Shown here one piece after another: positions 1 to 6,198 of a stretch of 6,198 bases of DNA. Every line of letters starts with the position of its first letter. Positions within the stretch are counted from its first letter, which is position 1. Source of the DNA: Bacteroides sp. Lineage in GTDB: Bacteria; Bacteroidota; Bacteroidia; Bacteroidales; Bacteroidaceae. The position numbers and the translations under genes were made by a program. The notes below the pieces were generated by a model that searched no databases, was not told the origin of the DNA, and saw only the letters and a list, made by a program, of their open reading frames with translations. The stretch covers positions 12,438 through 18,635 of the forward strand of contig JAUMWZ010000013.1 in NCBI GenBank assembly GCA_030529405.1. Reading direction: 5' to 3'.

Positions 1-1454
1 TCTTTTCTGTCTTTAATCTCGAAGCCAAGAGCAGTCAGTGCATCTCTAATCTTATCAGACGTTGCCCAGTCTTTGTTTTCTTTTGCCTTCAAACGCTGTT
101 CTAACAGCATATCAACAACCTTACTGTAAGCCTCTTCTCTTGCATCAGAAGTTCCCTTTTCTTCTGTTAGCCCCATAACCTCAAAGCTGAATGTATGGAA
201 CAAGTCTTTTAGTTTTTCAAGGTCACTGGCAGTAATTGTAGAGTTCTTTGCTATCAGATTGTTCACAATTCTTGAAGCATCAAACAAGTGAGCAATAACA
301 ATAGGAGTGTTAAGGTCATCGTTCATAGCCTCAAAGCATTTATCTCTTAGCTCGTCAATGTTGATATCTGCCGAGGTAGATGATGAAGGCTCTATCTTAG
401 ACAAACCGTTTATAGCCTCAAGCAAACGTTGCAATCCCTTTTCAGCAGCTTGGAGTGCCTCGTTGCTGAAGTCTACCGTACTTCTGTAGTGTGCTTGAAG
501 AATAAAGAAACGAATGGTCATTGGCGAGTAAGCTTGCGTTAGTAGCTTGTGACTTCCTGTAAAGAACTCGTCAAGAGTAATGAAGTTTCCAAGCGATTTG
601 CCCATCTTCTTGCCCTCAATGGTTATCATATTGTTGTGCATCCAATAACGCACCATATCGTGTCCTTGTGATGCTACAGATTGAGCAATCTCACATTCGT
701 GGTGAGGAAAGACTAAATCCATTCCACCTCCATGTATGTCGAAACTTTCACCAAGATATTTCTTGCCCATAGCTGTACATTCTGCATGCCAACCAGGGAA
801 GCCTTCTCCCCACGGAGAATGCCATCTCATGATGTGTTCAGGTTGAGCTTTCTTCCACAGTGCGAAGTCTGACGGGTTACGCTTTTCTTCTTGTCCGTCT
901 AGTTTGCGTGTAGTGTTGATTACATCTTCTAAGTTTCTGCCCGATAGCTTACCATAGTTGTGGCTTTGGTTATACTTCTCTACGTCGAAATATACCGAGC
1001 CTTCGCTAACATAAGCAAAGCCTGCATCGAGTATTTGTTGCACAAGTTCAATCTGTTCGATGATATGTCCAGAAGCATGTGGCTCTATGCTTGGCGGAAG
1101 AACGTTAAGTTTTTCCATAGCCTTATGGTATCTGTTAAGATAGAACTGTACTACCTCCATTGGCTCAAGCTGTTCTAATCGTGCTTTCTTTGCTATCTTA
1201 TCTTCTCCTTCATCAGCATCGTGTTCAAGGTGACCAACGTCAGTGATGTTTCTGACATATCTTACCTTGTAGCCTAGCTTTGATAGGTATCTGAACAAAA
1301 CATCGAATGTTATTGCCGGACGTGCATGACCTAAATGGGCATCGCCATATACGGTAGGTCCACAAACATAAAGTCCTACAATATTTTCATGTAGTGGCAC
1401 GAATTGTTCTTTCTCTCGTTTAAGAGTGTTGTAAATTGTGAGTTTGTGTTCCAT
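1..1454 (-). CDS. cysS: Cysteinyl-tRNA synthetase, C-terminus cut by window edge
   Basis: This cytoplasmic class I aminoacyl-tRNA synthetase charges tRNA-Cys with cysteine using ATP. Reading from the ATG at 1454-1452 gives an open frame of 484 codons to the window edge. The HIGH-type motif is HLGH at residues 40-43 (1326-1337), in the context CGPTVYGDAHLGHARPA. The KMSKS loop is KMGKS at residues 283-287 (594-608), followed by LGNF. The four zinc ligands of the family can be placed by alignment with E. coli CysRS at Cys31, Cys226 (in GWHAEC), His251 and Glu255 (in HHECE). The last visible stretch, DWATSDKIRDAL then GFEIKDRK, is the usual C-terminal anticodon-side end, so probably only a few residues and the stop are missing. 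The start is supported by the family's normal N-terminal length before CGPTVY; an A-rich stretch precedes it and there is no Shine-Dalgarno. It is transcribed alone from its own upstream region, 375 bases from the HAD gene. Confidence 0.97.
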   Translation of the reverse strand, partial: MEHKLTIYNTLKREKEQFVPLHENIVGLYVCGPTVYGDAHLGHARPAITFDVLFRYLSKLGYKVRYVRNITDVGHLEHDADEGEDKIAKKARLEQLEPMEVVQFYLNRYHKAMEKLNVLPPSIEPHASGHIIEQIELVQQILDAGFAYVSEGSVYFDVEKYNQSHNYGKLSGRNLEDVINTTRKLDGQEEKRNPSDFALWKKAQPEHIMRWHSPWGEGFPGWHAECTAMGKKYLGESFDIHGGGMDLVFPHHECEIAQSVASQGHDMVRYWMHNNMITIEGKKMGKSLGNFITLDEFFTGSHKLLTQAYSPMTIRFFILQAHYRSTVDFSNEALQAAEKGLQRLLEAINGLSKIEPSSSTSADINIDELRDKCFEAMNDDLNTPIVIAHLFDASRIVNNLIAKNSTITASDLEKLKDLFHTFSFEVMGLTEEKGTSDAREEAYSKVVDMLLEQRLKAKENKDWATSDKIRDALTALGFEIKDRK

Positions 1455-1481
1455 GTTGTTTTTCTTTTTTCTATTTATCTG

Positions 1482-1489
1482 CAAAAGTA
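1482..1489 (-). promoter_or_regulatory. Candidate -7 promoter box for cysS
   Basis: The minus strand reads TACTTTTG here, matching the Bacteroidetes primary-sigma -7 consensus TAnnTTTG. It leaves 27 bases before the cysS ATG, a sensible short leader. No clear TTTG-type -33 box is seen about 20 bases upstream (around 1508-1515), so the call rests on the -7 match and its position. Confidence 0.5.
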
Positions 1490-1586
1490 TAATTAAACGA
1501 TGACATATCGGTTATAAGCTGTTATTCTTTTCCTTATAAAGTATTCTGACCCGCCATGCAAGCCGTCATCTCTGCCATCAAAAGGC

Positions 1587-1740
1587 TATAAACCGAGTTT
1601 GCAAAGCATATACAGTTGAGTTTCAAACCGTATATAGTCCGCTAGTAAACAATATATGGTTTACACAAAGACTATATATACTTTAGAAAACAGCCCTCTA
1701 CAGGTCTATAAAAGCGTATATATAGCCCGAAAGTGTGGAA
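1587..1740 (+). repeat. Degenerate 22-base tandem array A (seven units)
   Basis: Units start at 1587, 1609, 1631, 1653, 1675, 1697 and 1719, exactly 22 bases apart with no indel. The first 11 bases are: TATAAACCGAG, TATACAGTTGA, TATATAGTCCG, TATATGGTTTA, TATATACTTTA, TCTACAGGTCT and TATATAGCCCG. T is invariant at unit positions 1 and 3, and A is invariant at 4. The second 11 bases vary but each carries at least an AAA run. Sequence to the left (1490-1586) and right (1741-1829) shows only faint or no traces of the period. The array fills most of the gap between the HAD gene's stop and cysS. It is not coding, because 22 is not a multiple of three. The function is unknown to me; a phased binding site or intrinsically curved DNA is possible. 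Confidence 0.8.
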
Positions 1741-1759
1741 AGACAGATGAACGTATAAG

Positions 1760-1786
1760 GTCACTATCTGATGAGTTCAGATTGAC
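1760..1786. other. Stem-loop downstream of the HAD gene
   Basis: ATCTGA (1766-1771) and TCAGAT (1777-1782) form a perfect six-pair stem around a five-base loop. It extends by GTCA (1760-1763) pairing with TGAC (1783-1786), across a two-base bulge on one side. It lies 44 bases past the HAD stop in the direction of transcription. No T-run follows on either strand, so it is not a convincing intrinsic terminator. It could mark or protect the HAD mRNA 3' end. The rest of 1741-1829 shows nothing else. Confidence 0.4.
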
Positions 1787-1829
1787 GTTACCTTGCTTAA
1801 AAATTCTAACCATCGCGCCAAGCAGATGT

Positions 1830-2633
1830 TTAGAAAAACTTTTCTATTGCTACTGCCACTCCGTCTTCTTCGTTGCTTGCTGTGATGTGTTTTGCAGCCT
1901 GCTTTACCGCCTCTTGAGCATTGTCCATCGCTATTCCAAGCCCTGCATACTCAATCATTGACAAGTCATTAAATCCGTCGCCAATAGTCACCATCTCCTC
2001 ACGCGTCATACCCAACTTGTCAAGCAACGTTGCAAGCGACATAGCCTTATCTATGCCTTGAGGAACAAGCTCTAAGAAATAAGGCTCTGAGCGAAACACA
2101 TTTATTTTGCCTTGAACAAGGTCTTTGACCTCAGCCTCTACACCAATGAGTTTATTTGGCTCGCCTACTATCAAACATTTAGGCACTGGAAGCTCAATTG
2201 TTTGCATAAAATCATCGCAACCCTCTACTTCCATCTTGTTTAGAAAAGCCTCTTTCAAGACATATTCATCTGATGGTCTTTCTGTAAGAATCTTATCTCC
2301 TTTGTACGATAATATTGCCATATCGTGCTTGCCTGCACAGTCGTATAGCATAGGCACAACATCGTCGGGCAACACGTTGCTATATACAAGACTATTGTCT
2401 TTACAGTCAATTATCTGACCTCCGTTGTATGCCAAAATGTAGCCTCCATACTTCTGAAGTTCAATCTGCTTTGCTATCGGCACAATGCCGTATATTGGTC
2501 TGCCAGACGCAAGAACCACCTTCACCCCCCTGCTTTGCAGGTCAATAACTGCCTTACGATTTCTCTCTGTTATCTCCTTTTTGTTGTTGGTAAGTGTCCC
2601 GTCTATGTCTAGCACTAATATTCTATATGCCAT
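1830..2633 (-). CDS. Cof-type HAD-superfamily hydrolase (phosphatase)
   Basis: A soluble cytoplasmic protein of 267 residues, the normal length for Cof/YidA-like class IIB HAD enzymes. These remove phosphate from small metabolites such as sugar phosphates, nucleotides or FMN, using an Asp nucleophile and Mg2+. All four HAD motifs are present: motif I DIDGT with nucleophile Asp9 and acid/base Asp11; motif II Ser43 in LASGRP; motif III Lys196 in GIDK; motif IV GDGFND with Mg-binding Asp219 and Asp223. Residues about 85-185 between motifs II and III form the large C2B cap that sets substrate choice, so the substrate cannot be read from sequence. No signal peptide or membrane segment is seen. The ATG at 2633 begins right before the first beta strand and motif I, so a later start is excluded. 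The gene stands alone between two noncoding gaps, and the beta-galactosidase terminator upstream argues against cotranscription. The closest named relatives would be YidA- or YwpJ-like, but no specific symbol is justified. Confidence 0.93.
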   Translation of the reverse strand: MAYRILVLDIDGTLTNNKKEITERNRKAVIDLQSRGVKVVLASGRPIYGIVPIAKQIELQKYGGYILAYNGGQIIDCKDNSLVYSNVLPDDVVPMLYDCAGKHDMAILSYKGDKILTERPSDEYVLKEAFLNKMEVEGCDDFMQTIELPVPKCLIVGEPNKLIGVEAEVKDLVQGKINVFRSEPYFLELVPQGIDKAMSLATLLDKLGMTREEMVTIGDGFNDLSMIEYAGLGIAMDNAQEAVKQAAKHITASNEEDGVAVAIEKFF

Positions 2634-2673
2634 ATTGTTGTATTATGTTTTGTTTCACTTCGCTTTTGATTTG

Positions 2674-2681
2674 CAAAGATA
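2674..2681 (-). promoter_or_regulatory. Candidate -7 promoter box for the HAD gene
   Basis: The minus strand reads TATCTTTG, a full match to the Bacteroidetes TAnnTTTG -7 consensus, 40 bases before the HAD ATG. No obvious TTTG -33 box is visible about 20 bases upstream. The region between the box and the ATG is T/A rich without a Shine-Dalgarno. Confidence 0.5.
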
Positions 2682-2771
2682 GCACAATAGGTCTTTCTTT
2701 CCATAAAAACACAGAAATAGAGAACTTTCTGAAACAAAAACACAATGCTATGTCGGCGAGTTTGTCAGCTA

Positions 2772-2947
2772 TATATAGTTTGAAAACTGATTATATATAG
2801 TTTACTTCTAAACGATATACTGTTTGCAAGTCAGCTGTGTACGGTTTAGAAAAAGGGTGTATAAGGGTTGCAAAAGGGTTGTGTATGGGTGGAAAACAGA
2901 TGGTGTGTGATGCAAAAAGAGAATATTATATGATTTCTATCTAGATG
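2772..2947 (+). repeat. Degenerate 22-base tandem array B (seven units plus a weaker eighth)
   Basis: Units start at 2772, 2794, 2816, 2838, 2860, 2882 and 2904, exactly 22 bases apart, with a weaker unit at 2926. The first 11 bases are: TATATAGTTTG, TATATAGTTTA, TATACTGTTTG, TGTACGGTTTA, TATAAGGGTTG, TGTATGGGTGG and TGTGTGATGCA, then TTATATGATTT. Most second halves contain an A-run. In the seven strong units T is invariant at positions 1 and 3, and position 7 is G in six. Units drift toward G-rich forms from left to right. The orientation and consensus match array A at 1587-1740. A still fainter in-phase match (TATAAAACAAA at 2970) overlaps the T-tract side of the terminator and may be chance. 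The array fills the gap between the beta-galactosidase 3' end and the HAD promoter. It is noncoding and its role is unknown. Confidence 0.8.
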
Positions 2948-2973
2948 ATATGAAGAAAGCAACGGAGTGTATA

Positions 2974-3018
2974 AAACAAAAATCAGTGTTGCACTACACA
3001 TTTGGCGCAACACTGATT
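2974..3018 (-). terminator. Intrinsic terminator of the beta-galactosidase gene
   Basis: AATCAGTGTTGC (2981-2992) and GCAACACTGATT (3007-3018) are perfect 12-base inverted repeats separated by a 14-base loop. On the minus strand the stem is followed at once by a T-rich run (TTTTTGTTTTAT), the classic Rho-independent layout. It starts 37 bases after the beta-galactosidase stop, in the correct direction. The plus-strand side has only a weak T-rich tail, so termination is mainly for minus-strand transcripts. The bases between stop and stem (3019-3055) hold nothing else. Confidence 0.88.
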
Positions 3019-3055
3019 ATTATGTTTCTGTTTATTGCTTGTATTGTCGGTCAGA

Positions 3056-6000
3056 CTACTTGCTCAACTTGTTGAATATTGGAGAAATAAGAAGTTGAAA
3101 CTCGTGGTCTGCATACGGTATTCTGTATTGCGGAAGTGGAATTGCACCCCAACTTGTAACGCAACCAAGCCCCATTTGCACCTTGTCTAAGCAAATGTTC
3201 ACAAAGTTTGAAGGAGAAACTTCGCTACCATGACGTTGGTCTTTCTGTACACCGTCATCTAACGACTCGATAGTGTAGTTTAGTGCCGATGCCGAGAATG
3301 GAACGTTAGATGTGAAACGTAGCCCATCGCCCGCAGAGTTTGTTTGGTTCCACCAACGAATTTCTGTTTTAGTTCCCGTCTCTTGAGGGCGGATATAAGA
3401 GTAGAATTGTTCAGAAACAGTTTGTGAATAACGACCAATCATCGCACTGTTGTTTCTGTCTCTGTAATTCTCATAAGGACCCTTGCCGTAGAATTCTATA
3501 TTAGAATAGTTCTTAGGCATACGCATTTGAAGTCCAAAACGGAACATTTCAGAAACTTTAGCTTCTTTATCTGCTGTGAATTTTTGATTAAGAAGAACCT
3601 CACCCTTATTGTTTACCGTATAAGTCATCAATAGCTTACCGCTAACAGAAGGCATATCATAGCTTGCAGTGATAACCACCATTCCGTCTTTTGAAGAGTG
3701 TTTTAGCGATGTTAGCTTCATTTGAGGGTTTTTCCATGCACCATATCTGCCTTGAAGTCCAGCTCCATAGTCGTTGTCAGTAGGCGCACGCCAAAAGTTT
3801 GGAGTTAATACGCTGCCTTCTTCAAGAAGACCTTTGCCATTAACTTCATAACGAGATAGCCAACCACTATGCTTATTAAACTCAATAACAAAGTCCTGTC
3901 CTACCACAGAAAGATAATTATAGTCGTTCTCTTTAACCATAGGATTAACGGTAGATATGTTCTTTTCTGTCACATTAGATATTGACAGTGGAGTTTCAGC
4001 AATGCTGTTTCCAAGTGCAAGCTGTGCATGAGAAAGAACTGTACCAGCATCAAGCAACTTGCTTCCTCTCTTTAGCTTATATCTGATGTTTACATACTTC
4101 TCTCCCTTAGTATTGTTTATCAACTGCTTATCTAACGGAAGACTGAATTGTTTTTTCTCTTGAGCCTTCACATCGAAGTCATATAGAACACCTCTTTGTA
4201 TAATATCGCCATCGGCTTGAACCTCCCACTCCATGTAGTAGTCTTTTGTAGAAACAAAGAAGTTTTCATTATACACTTCTATCACACCGTTGTTTATATC
4301 AATCGGAGATGTCCATATATTTTGGTAATAGTAAGCCACTTCGTGAGCATGAGGATTAAGAACTCTGTCTGGACTGATAAGACCGTTGTTGCAGAAGTTA
4401 TTGTCTGAACCGTCATACTTATTAAAGTCGCCACCGTAACCATATATCTCTACGCCGTCAGCATTCTTCCATCTGCACGACTGATCAACGAAATCCCAAA
4501 TAAATCCTCCTTGATACTTAGGATACTTACGTATAATCTCCCAGTATTCCTTAAAGCCTCCTTGTGAATTTCCCATAGCATGTGCGTATTCACACTGTAT
4601 AAGTGGCTTCTGAATACTTCCTTCACAGAAGTTGATACACGTTTGATAATCTCTGTACATAGGAGAGTATATATCTGTATAATCTGAAGTTTTCGCCTGT
4701 TCATACTGCACTGGACGTGTTTTATCATCTTGCTTTACCCACTTATAGCACTCTTCGAAGTTGCTACCCATACCTGCTTCGTTTCCTAACGACCAAAAGA
4801 TTACAGACGGATGATTATAACTTCTCTGTACATTTCGTTGATTTCTTTCAAGGTGAGCCTTTAGATATGACTTTTCTTTTGCCAATGTTTTCTCTCCATA
4901 TCCCATACCGTGAGATTCCACATTGGCTTCTGCTACCACGTAAAGTCCGTATTCATCGCATAGTTCATACCATTTGTTGTCGTCCGGATAATGACAAGTA
5001 CGAACTGCATTGACGTTCATTTGCTTCATTACCTTTATGTCTTGTATCATACGTTCTACTGACACAACATATCCACCATCTGGATCTATCTCGTGACGAT
5101 TAACTCCTTTGAACAGCACTGGTTGTCCGTTTACAAGTACTTGTGCATTCTTCAATTCTATTTTTCTGAATCCTGTCTTTATAGGTATTACTTCAACAAC
5201 TTTGTTTCCTTTCTTTAGTGTTGTTGTAAGTGTGTATAGATTTGGTTCTTCTGCACTCCATTTGCTTACAGATGCTACATTGAATGTAACTGTTTTCTTA
5301 CCATTTACTGTGGCAGATGCTTTAGCTATCTCGTTTTTGTTGCTGTCTGTAAGTACAAGTTCTGCTGTTGCTTGACCTTTTACGTCTAGGTCTACCGTAA
5401 GAACTCCGTCTGTATAGTTGTTTACTAGGTCTGGAGTTATTCTTATGTCTTGCACTCTCACGCTGTTTCGTGTATATAGATAGCAGTCACGTGCTATTCC
5501 TGAATATCTAAAGAAGTCTTGGTCTTCAAGATAAGTACCGTCACACCATCTGAAAACTTGTAGAGCTATCAAGTTCTTGCCTTTATTTAGGTATTTAGTT
5601 ATGTTGAATTCGGCTTCTAGCTTACTATCTTCGCTATATCCAACATACTTGCCATTTACCCAAAGGTAGAAATTGCTGGTTACTGACCCAAAGTGAGCAA
5701 ACACCTCTTTTCCGTTCCAATCGGCAGGTATTTCAATAACCTTTCTGTATGAGCCTACATTGTTGTTTTCGGTAGGAACGTGTGGTGGATTGCTCTTGTA
5801 TTGATTTCTCCACGCATAGCCTACGTTTACGTATATCGGATCTCCGTATCCATTAAGTTCCCACACTGCAGGAACTTTGATGTTATCCCAGCCATTGTCG
5901 TCGAAGTTTGTACGGAAAAAGTCTTTTGGACGTTTATCTGCATCTTTCACCCAATTAAATTTCCATTCTCCATTGAGTGTCATAAAGTTGTCAGACTGTT

Positions 6001-6172
6001 CTTTTACTGCTTTATTTGCCTCTTCGCTGTTTTTGTATGCAAAGAAGTTTGTCCTCATCTTCTCTCTATTGACCTCGTTTATATTCGGGTCTTTCCATTC
6101 CGTGAAAGTCTGTGCTTTCACTGCGAAAGAAGAAAATGCAGCAAAGCAACAAATAGTAAGTAGTTTTTTCAT
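3056..6172 (-). CDS. Exported GH2 beta-galactosidase, LacZ type
   Basis: It hydrolyses terminal beta-D-galactosides and, from its signal peptide, acts outside the cytoplasm, probably in the periplasm. It has 1038 residues against 1024 in E. coli LacZ. The order is: signal peptide 1-20 (KK, hydrophobic core, VKA cut before Gln21); GH2 sugar-binding jelly-roll about 45-235; Ig-like domain about 238-336; TIM barrel about 340-620; second beta-sandwich about 625-725; and the large beta-galactosidase small-chain domain about 755-1034. By alignment with LacZ, acid/base Glu465 lies in SLGNEAG and nucleophile Glu528 in CEYAHAMGNS. Metal ligands are Glu419 and His421 in VESHGM. Other active-site equivalents are Asp211, His360, His394, His531, Trp559, Phe593, Asn596 and Trp1008. 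Nothing catalytic is missing. The ATG at 6172 is chosen because the signal peptide begins there. The gene has its own terminator; its promoter lies at or beyond the right edge. No PUL partner (SusC/D, sensor) is visible. lacZ-like is clear, but the natural substrate could be a host or plant galactoside rather than lactose. Confidence 0.97.
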   Translation of the reverse strand: MKKLLTICCFAAFSSFAVKAQTFTEWKDPNINEVNREKMRTNFFAYKNSEEANKAVKEQSDNFMTLNGEWKFNWVKDADKRPKDFFRTNFDDNGWDNIKVPAVWELNGYGDPIYVNVGYAWRNQYKSNPPHVPTENNNVGSYRKVIEIPADWNGKEVFAHFGSVTSNFYLWVNGKYVGYSEDSKLEAEFNITKYLNKGKNLIALQVFRWCDGTYLEDQDFFRYSGIARDCYLYTRNSVRVQDIRITPDLVNNYTDGVLTVDLDVKGQATAELVLTDSNKNEIAKASATVNGKKTVTFNVASVSKWSAEEPNLYTLTTTLKKGNKVVEVIPIKTGFRKIELKNAQVLVNGQPVLFKGVNRHEIDPDGGYVVSVERMIQDIKVMKQMNVNAVRTCHYPDDNKWYELCDEYGLYVVAEANVESHGMGYGEKTLAKEKSYLKAHLERNQRNVQRSYNHPSVIFWSLGNEAGMGSNFEECYKWVKQDDKTRPVQYEQAKTSDYTDIYSPMYRDYQTCINFCEGSIQKPLIQCEYAHAMGNSQGGFKEYWEIIRKYPKYQGGFIWDFVDQSCRWKNADGVEIYGYGGDFNKYDGSDNNFCNNGLISPDRVLNPHAHEVAYYYQNIWTSPIDINNGVIEVYNENFFVSTKDYYMEWEVQADGDIIQRGVLYDFDVKAQEKKQFSLPLDKQLINNTKGEKYVNIRYKLKRGSKLLDAGTVLSHAQLALGNSIAETPLSISNVTEKNISTVNPMVKENDYNYLSVVGQDFVIEFNKHSGWLSRYEVNGKGLLEEGSVLTPNFWRAPTDNDYGAGLQGRYGAWKNPQMKLTSLKHSSKDGMVVITASYDMPSVSGKLLMTYTVNNKGEVLLNQKFTADKEAKVSEMFRFGLQMRMPKNYSNIEFYGKGPYENYRDRNNSAMIGRYSQTVSEQFYSYIRPQETGTKTEIRWWNQTNSAGDGLRFTSNVPFSASALNYTIESLDDGVQKDQRHGSEVSPSNFVNICLDKVQMGLGCVTSWGAIPLPQYRIPYADHEFQLLISPIFNKLSK
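6110..6172 (-). other. Sec signal peptide and cleavage site of the beta-galactosidase
   Basis: Residues 1-20 have a two-lysine N-region, a hydrophobic core (LLTICCFAAFSSFAV) and a signal peptidase I site V-K-A before Gln21 (coding positions 6110-6112). A mature N-terminal Gln is common in Bacteroidetes exported proteins and can cyclise to pyroglutamate. Cys8 and Cys9 are preceded by LTI rather than a lipobox ending in Gly, Ala or Ser, so lipoprotein anchoring is unlikely. Confidence 0.8.
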
Positions 6173-6198
6173 TTTAGGTAAAGTATATATTTGTGTTG

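Noticed and set aside
594..608. KMGKS instead of KMSKS in CysRS as a defect
   Set aside because: The third position of this loop varies in the family, the flanking LGNF is normal, and all other catalytic and zinc residues are present.
1656..1961. A 101-codon plus-strand reading frame
   Set aside because: It runs through the noncoding array and then antisense into the HAD gene. It has no family-like sequence and owes its openness to AT-rich repeats.
1587..2947. The two repeat arrays as CRISPR arrays
   Set aside because: The repeats are only about 11 conserved bases in a 22-base period and are highly degenerate. There are no unique spacers of 25-40 bases and no cas genes.
4450..4728. A 92-codon minus-strand frame inside the beta-galactosidase gene
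   Set aside because: It lies wholly within the well-supported GH2 catalytic domain in a different frame; it is a shadow.
5780..6163. A 127-codon plus-strand frame opposite the beta-galactosidase N-terminus
   Set aside because: It is antisense to a clear signal peptide and GH2 N-domain, and its Cys/Phe-rich product is typical of reverse-strand shadows.
6127..6172. Lipoprotein signal at Cys8/Cys9 of the beta-galactosidase
   Set aside because: The residues before the Cys pair (LTI) do not form a lipobox, the hydrophobic core continues past them, and a good VKA signal peptidase I site follows.
1830..6172. The beta-galactosidase and HAD genes as one lactose-use operon
   Set aside because: They are separated by 422 bases containing a strong terminator, a repeat array and a separate -7-like box.
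6186..6193. Plus-strand TATATTTG as a -7 box of a divergent gene beyond the right edge
   Set aside because: The match to TAnnTTTG is good, but the AT-rich context makes it likely by chance, no -33 box is seen, and no downstream gene is visible.

Overview
The window looks like a chromosomal segment from a Bacteroidales bacterium, most likely Prevotella or a close relative. Four things suggest this: AT-rich intergenic DNA; TAnnTTTG-type -7 promoter boxes; no Shine-Dalgarno sequence before any of the three starts; and a secreted GH2 enzyme whose predicted mature end is Gln, as is common for Bacteroidetes exported proteins. The genus is an inference from style, not a database match.

All three genes lie on the minus strand. 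Reading in the direction of transcription (right to left): 6172-3056 encodes a 1038-residue exported LacZ-type beta-galactosidase (GH2), closed by a strong intrinsic terminator at 2974-3018. 2633-1830 encodes a 267-residue Cof-type HAD hydrolase with all four HAD motifs. 1454-1 encodes cysteinyl-tRNA synthetase (cysS), complete at its N-terminus and cut by the left window edge just before its C-terminus. The gaps of 422 and 375 bases, the terminator and the -7-like boxes before cysS and the HAD gene indicate three separate transcription units rather than an operon. No shared pathway is evident: cysS is housekeeping, the beta-galactosidase is catabolic and periplasmic or surface-facing, and the HAD enzyme is probably a sugar- or nucleotide-phosphate phosphatase.

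The least ordinary content is in the two gaps. Each contains a degenerate tandem array with a strict 22-base period (about two helical turns): seven clear units from 1587 to 1740, and seven clear plus about one weaker unit from 2772 to 2947. Both arrays have the same orientation and the same consensus half-unit (TATATAGTTTR, followed by an A-containing 11-base half). Both sit about 90-97 bases upstream of the candidate -7 box of the next gene. The period is not a multiple of three and the sequence between conserved positions has drifted, so this is not coding repeat and not CRISPR. It may be a phased protein-binding or curved-DNA element. No mobile element, tRNA, rRNA or CRISPR array was seen.
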